This document shows, piece after piece, positions 62,244-64,000 of a stretch of DNA of 64,000 bases (position 1 is its first letter; every line of letters begins with the position of its first letter). Location: NCBI RefSeq assembly GCF_001040845.1, contig NZ_CP011941.1, positions 949,744 through 1,013,743 on the forward strand. Direction: 5' to 3'. The position numbers and the translations under genes were made by a program. The notes beneath the pieces were generated by a model. The model was not told where the DNA came from. It did no database searches and saw only the letters and a program-made list of their open reading frames with translations. Source of the DNA: Synechococcus sp. WH 8020 (GTDB taxonomy: Bacteria; Cyanobacteriota; Cyanobacteriia; PCC-6307; Cyanobiaceae).

Positions 62244-62987
62244 ATGCTGTCTTCAGATCAATCATCAGATCAAGCCTTGATCCAAACATTGGATCAAGAG
62301 CACATGGAGCCAAAAAGTATTTTGTGTTTTGGAGACTCCAACACCTGGGGAATGGCGCCTGATGGGAGTGGGCGCTTACCATTTAAAACACGCTGGCCCA
62401 ATCGTCTCCAAAACATTCTGAATCAGCAAAATCCAAATCATCAAATCTGGACTGTTTTTGAACAAGGCTTGAATTCAAGAACCTGGGTGATGGATGATCC
62501 CCTGGGAGCCGTTAATTATGGTGGCGACTACAGCTGTAATGGCAGGCAACACTTGTCCATGATTTTGCATAGCTGTAAACCCCTGAACATTGTCATTCTT
62601 GCGCTTGGATGCAATGACTGTAAAAGCCACTTACATCTTTCTCCAGAAGAAATTACATCTGGAGCAAAAATCCTGATCCATGATGTGCGCATGTCCTATG
62701 AATGTGGACCACGCCATTCCAATCACCCCCCAACGATTGTTTTAGTCAGTCCTGGAGTGATTCAAACCACACCACAATCTCTTGCTTGGGGGTTTAAAGG
62801 AGGCAGCGAAAAGTCTCGATTGCTTCCCTCCCTCTATCGCAACCTTGCTGAACAAGAGTCGGTGTTCTTTTTCGATACACAAACTGTTGCCGAAACATCT
62901 CCCCTAGACGGTGTTCACTTTGGCGCCGATCAACAAGACGGCATTGCTGCTGGATTGGCAGAACTCATCACAGCGATTGCAGCGTGA
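62244..62987 (+). CDS. SGNH/GDSL-type hydrolase (arylesterase-like)
   Basis: 247 residues from ATG 62244; an internal ATG at 62304 would begin just before the nucleophile block. Block I ILCFGDSNTWG (Ser), block III ALGCNDCKSHL (Asn) and block V DGVHFGADQQDG (Asp, His) are all present. It resembles bacterial aryl-esterases of the SGNH family. No signal peptide, so cytosolic. AT-richer than neighbours. Natural substrate unknown. Confidence 0.85.
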   Translation: MLSSDQSSDQALIQTLDQEHMEPKSILCFGDSNTWGMAPDGSGRLPFKTRWPNRLQNILNQQNPNHQIWTVFEQGLNSRTWVMDDPLGAVNYGGDYSCNGRQHLSMILHSCKPLNIVILALGCNDCKSHLHLSPEEITSGAKILIHDVRMSYECGPRHSNHPPTIVLVSPGVIQTTPQSLAWGFKGGSEKSRLLPSLYRNLAEQESVFFFDTQTVAETSPLDGVHFGADQQDGIAAGLAELITAIAA

Positions 62988-63006
62988 GACCGATTCAGCG
63001 TCCCCT

Positions 63007-63423
63007 TCAGCCTTCCGTTGTCTGCGACGCCTCAAGTGCAGTGAACGTAATCGGCTTGAATTTGGCCACGCTCACACTCCAACAACGTGAGCTGATCGCC
63101 AACAATCCGCTCCGAAAAGCTGCGCTATCTCCGGTGGTGAGCCATGCCGCTTTGAGAACCGGTAAATCTTCAGGCAAATGCTCCATGCCTAATTCAGCAA
63201 TCAGCAAACTTCCAGACCCCGCGTCCCGTTGCAAAGGCCCCTGATCACTGCGTTGCCAGACGCGAAGCAGGAGTTCCAAAGCCAGCTCACGGGCTATCTG
63301 CGCAGGAACCCCCGCTTCATCTTGGGTCGCATCCAATGGCAAAGATCGTCCCCCGAGGGGCATGGCTCGTTTCCCATTCTGCTCAAACAGGGCGATTGCC
63401 AGGAGATAGGGGGAATCGGCCAT
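63007..63423 (-). CDS. Conserved hypothetical protein
   Basis: 138 residues from ATG 63423 (MADSPYLLAIALFE). A beta-rich N-terminus (LLAIALFEQNGKRAMPLGG) and a helical middle (QIARELALELLLRVWQ). No recognised domain. Convergent with the SGNH gene, ending 20 bases away. Continuous core-like codon use supports it as coding. Confidence 0.6.
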   Translation of the reverse strand: MADSPYLLAIALFEQNGKRAMPLGGRSLPLDATQDEAGVPAQIARELALELLLRVWQRSDQGPLQRDAGSGSLLIAELGMEHLPEDLPVLKAAWLTTGDSAAFRSGLLAISSRCWSVSVAKFKPITFTALEASQTTEG

Positions 63424-63444
63424 CAGCAGCAGCTTCAGAAGCAA

Positions 63445-63807
63445 TCATCTTGATCGATGCAGGCATCAAGCTTCAACGACAGGTCCCCAAAGGATCGTTA
63501 GGGACCATCTTCAAGGGAGCGCAAGAGCTGACAGGAACATGGATTGAAAGCTCATCGATTCCAACCAAACGCTCCTAGACGAGATCCTTCCGGAGATCAT
63601 GCCATTGGCAGGTCTCAATCCTGCCAAGCTTTTTATCGACACACTGACAACTTTGCACAACCCTCTTCATCAATCGTTAATGAGCCGACATTGATCCCAC
63701 CCACAAGCAAAGGCAAAGCGAGCAAAAAACTTAAACAATTTCAAATTAACTTTTATTCTCTTTTGTGCGCATTTCACTGTTGGCGATCAAACTTCTAAAA
63801 AGAACAA
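63445..63807. other. Intergenic region with possible gene remnant
   Basis: 363 bases. From about 63450 to 63578 a plus-strand frame reads LIDAGIKLQRQVPKGSLGTI and on to a TAG, a stretch that looks like folded-protein sequence but lacks a start and upstream half. The rest, including an AT-rich stretch from 63700, holds nothing recognised. Confidence 0.4.
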
Positions 63808-64000
63808 GTGCTTGACTTGAAAAAGCCTGATATTCCCATCAATGAATCGGAAAGGCTAAAAGCACTGAGTGAATATAGAATTCTTGGCACAAAACCTGAA
63901 GAGAATTATGATGATATAACGAAAATAGCCTCTCTGACATGTGGTACTCCCATTGCTCTCTTAAGCCTGGTTGATTCAGATCGGCAATGGTTTAAGGCCA
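63808..64000 (+). CDS. GAF-domain signalling protein, N-terminal fragment
   Basis: The frame opens at GTG 63808, the first start after a stop, and runs off the window. The visible 64 residues contain [20 protein letters not shown], then [28 protein letters not shown], the conserved opening of GAF domains found in bacterial diguanylate cyclases and histidine kinases. What follows the GAF domain cannot be seen. AT-rich relative to the core genes. Confidence 0.75.
   Translation, partial: MLDLKKPDIPINESERLKALSEYRILGTKPEENYDDITKIASLTCGTPIALLSLVDSDRQWFKA

Noticed and set aside
1-64000. tRNA, rRNA, CRISPR, IS element, prophage
   Set aside because: Scanned gaps for T-loop-like sequence, repeats with spacers, and transposase or integrase proteins; none was seen.

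Overview
The window looks like chromosome from a marine picocyanobacterium, most likely a coastal Synechococcus. It carries phycobilisome (apcF), photosystem II (psb28) and chlorophyll-regulatory (gun4) genes, SLH-domain porins of the cyanobacterial SomA type, a PtrA-like Crp regulator, FutA/IdiA, and a ferritin whose sequence and residue numbering match, from memory, the characterised SynFtn of strain CC9311. No rRNA, tRNA, CRISPR array, transposase or prophage was recognised. Genes are packed tightly, with many 4-base ATGA/GTGA overlaps.

Layout. 0-1.5 kb: the end of an MnmD-like gene and aroA. 1.8-8.5 kb: an iron island with two Crp/Fnr-type regulators, ferritin, an SLH porin, a small exported protein, a PiuC-type dioxygenase and the FutA iron-binding protein. 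8.5-20.4 kb: housekeeping (ubiD-like, comB, nitrilase, amidase, murI, solanesyl-PP synthase, HAD phosphatase, acs, TerB-like, DUF1350, bcp, exonuclease). 20.5-28.2 kb: a phosphate/arsenate island with pstS, arsJ plus its partner GAPDH, a PtrA-like regulator, a PhoB-like response regulator and a second SLH porin; candidate Pho boxes precede pstS, gap-arsJ and the porin. 28.2-38.8 kb: sipA-like, bioY-lspA-FHA/PBP-GTPase in overlapping array, a PLP decarboxylase, tadA, an aminotransferase, apcF and glnA with a good NtcA-type promoter.

39.4-42.5 kb holds the most unusual unit: an arginase with an N-terminal EF-hand domain, overlapping by 11 bases a urea-transporter (UT) family channel with a C-terminal EF-hand domain. 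Enzyme and channel together suggest a calcium-responsive arginine-to-urea module. 42.5-47.7 kb is looser accessory DNA with small lipoprotein, exported, Nif11-type and histidine-rich repeat proteins, plus a methyltransferase. 47.7-64 kb returns to dense core genes: RsbW-like kinase, gun4, mnmH, psb28, two AI-2E-family permeases, flavin reductase, secF-secD-pdhB, a 31-residue membrane peptide gene, DUF3082, ispE, rsmA, a uridine-kinase-like gene, yraN, an AAA ATPase, a lumenal pentapeptide protein, rlmH, an SGNH hydrolase, and the start of a GAF-domain protein cut by the window end.

Regulatory reading. Both porin genes have GTGTGAGGA at the ribosome binding site, which is complementary to the ultraconserved loop of the cyanobacterial small RNA Yfr1. 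The two porins are nearly identical over the signal peptide, SLH and coiled-coil part and diverge in the barrel. Fur-like half-matched sites lie next to the ferritin and a Crp gene. All operator calls come from reading the sequence by eye and are weaker than the gene calls.
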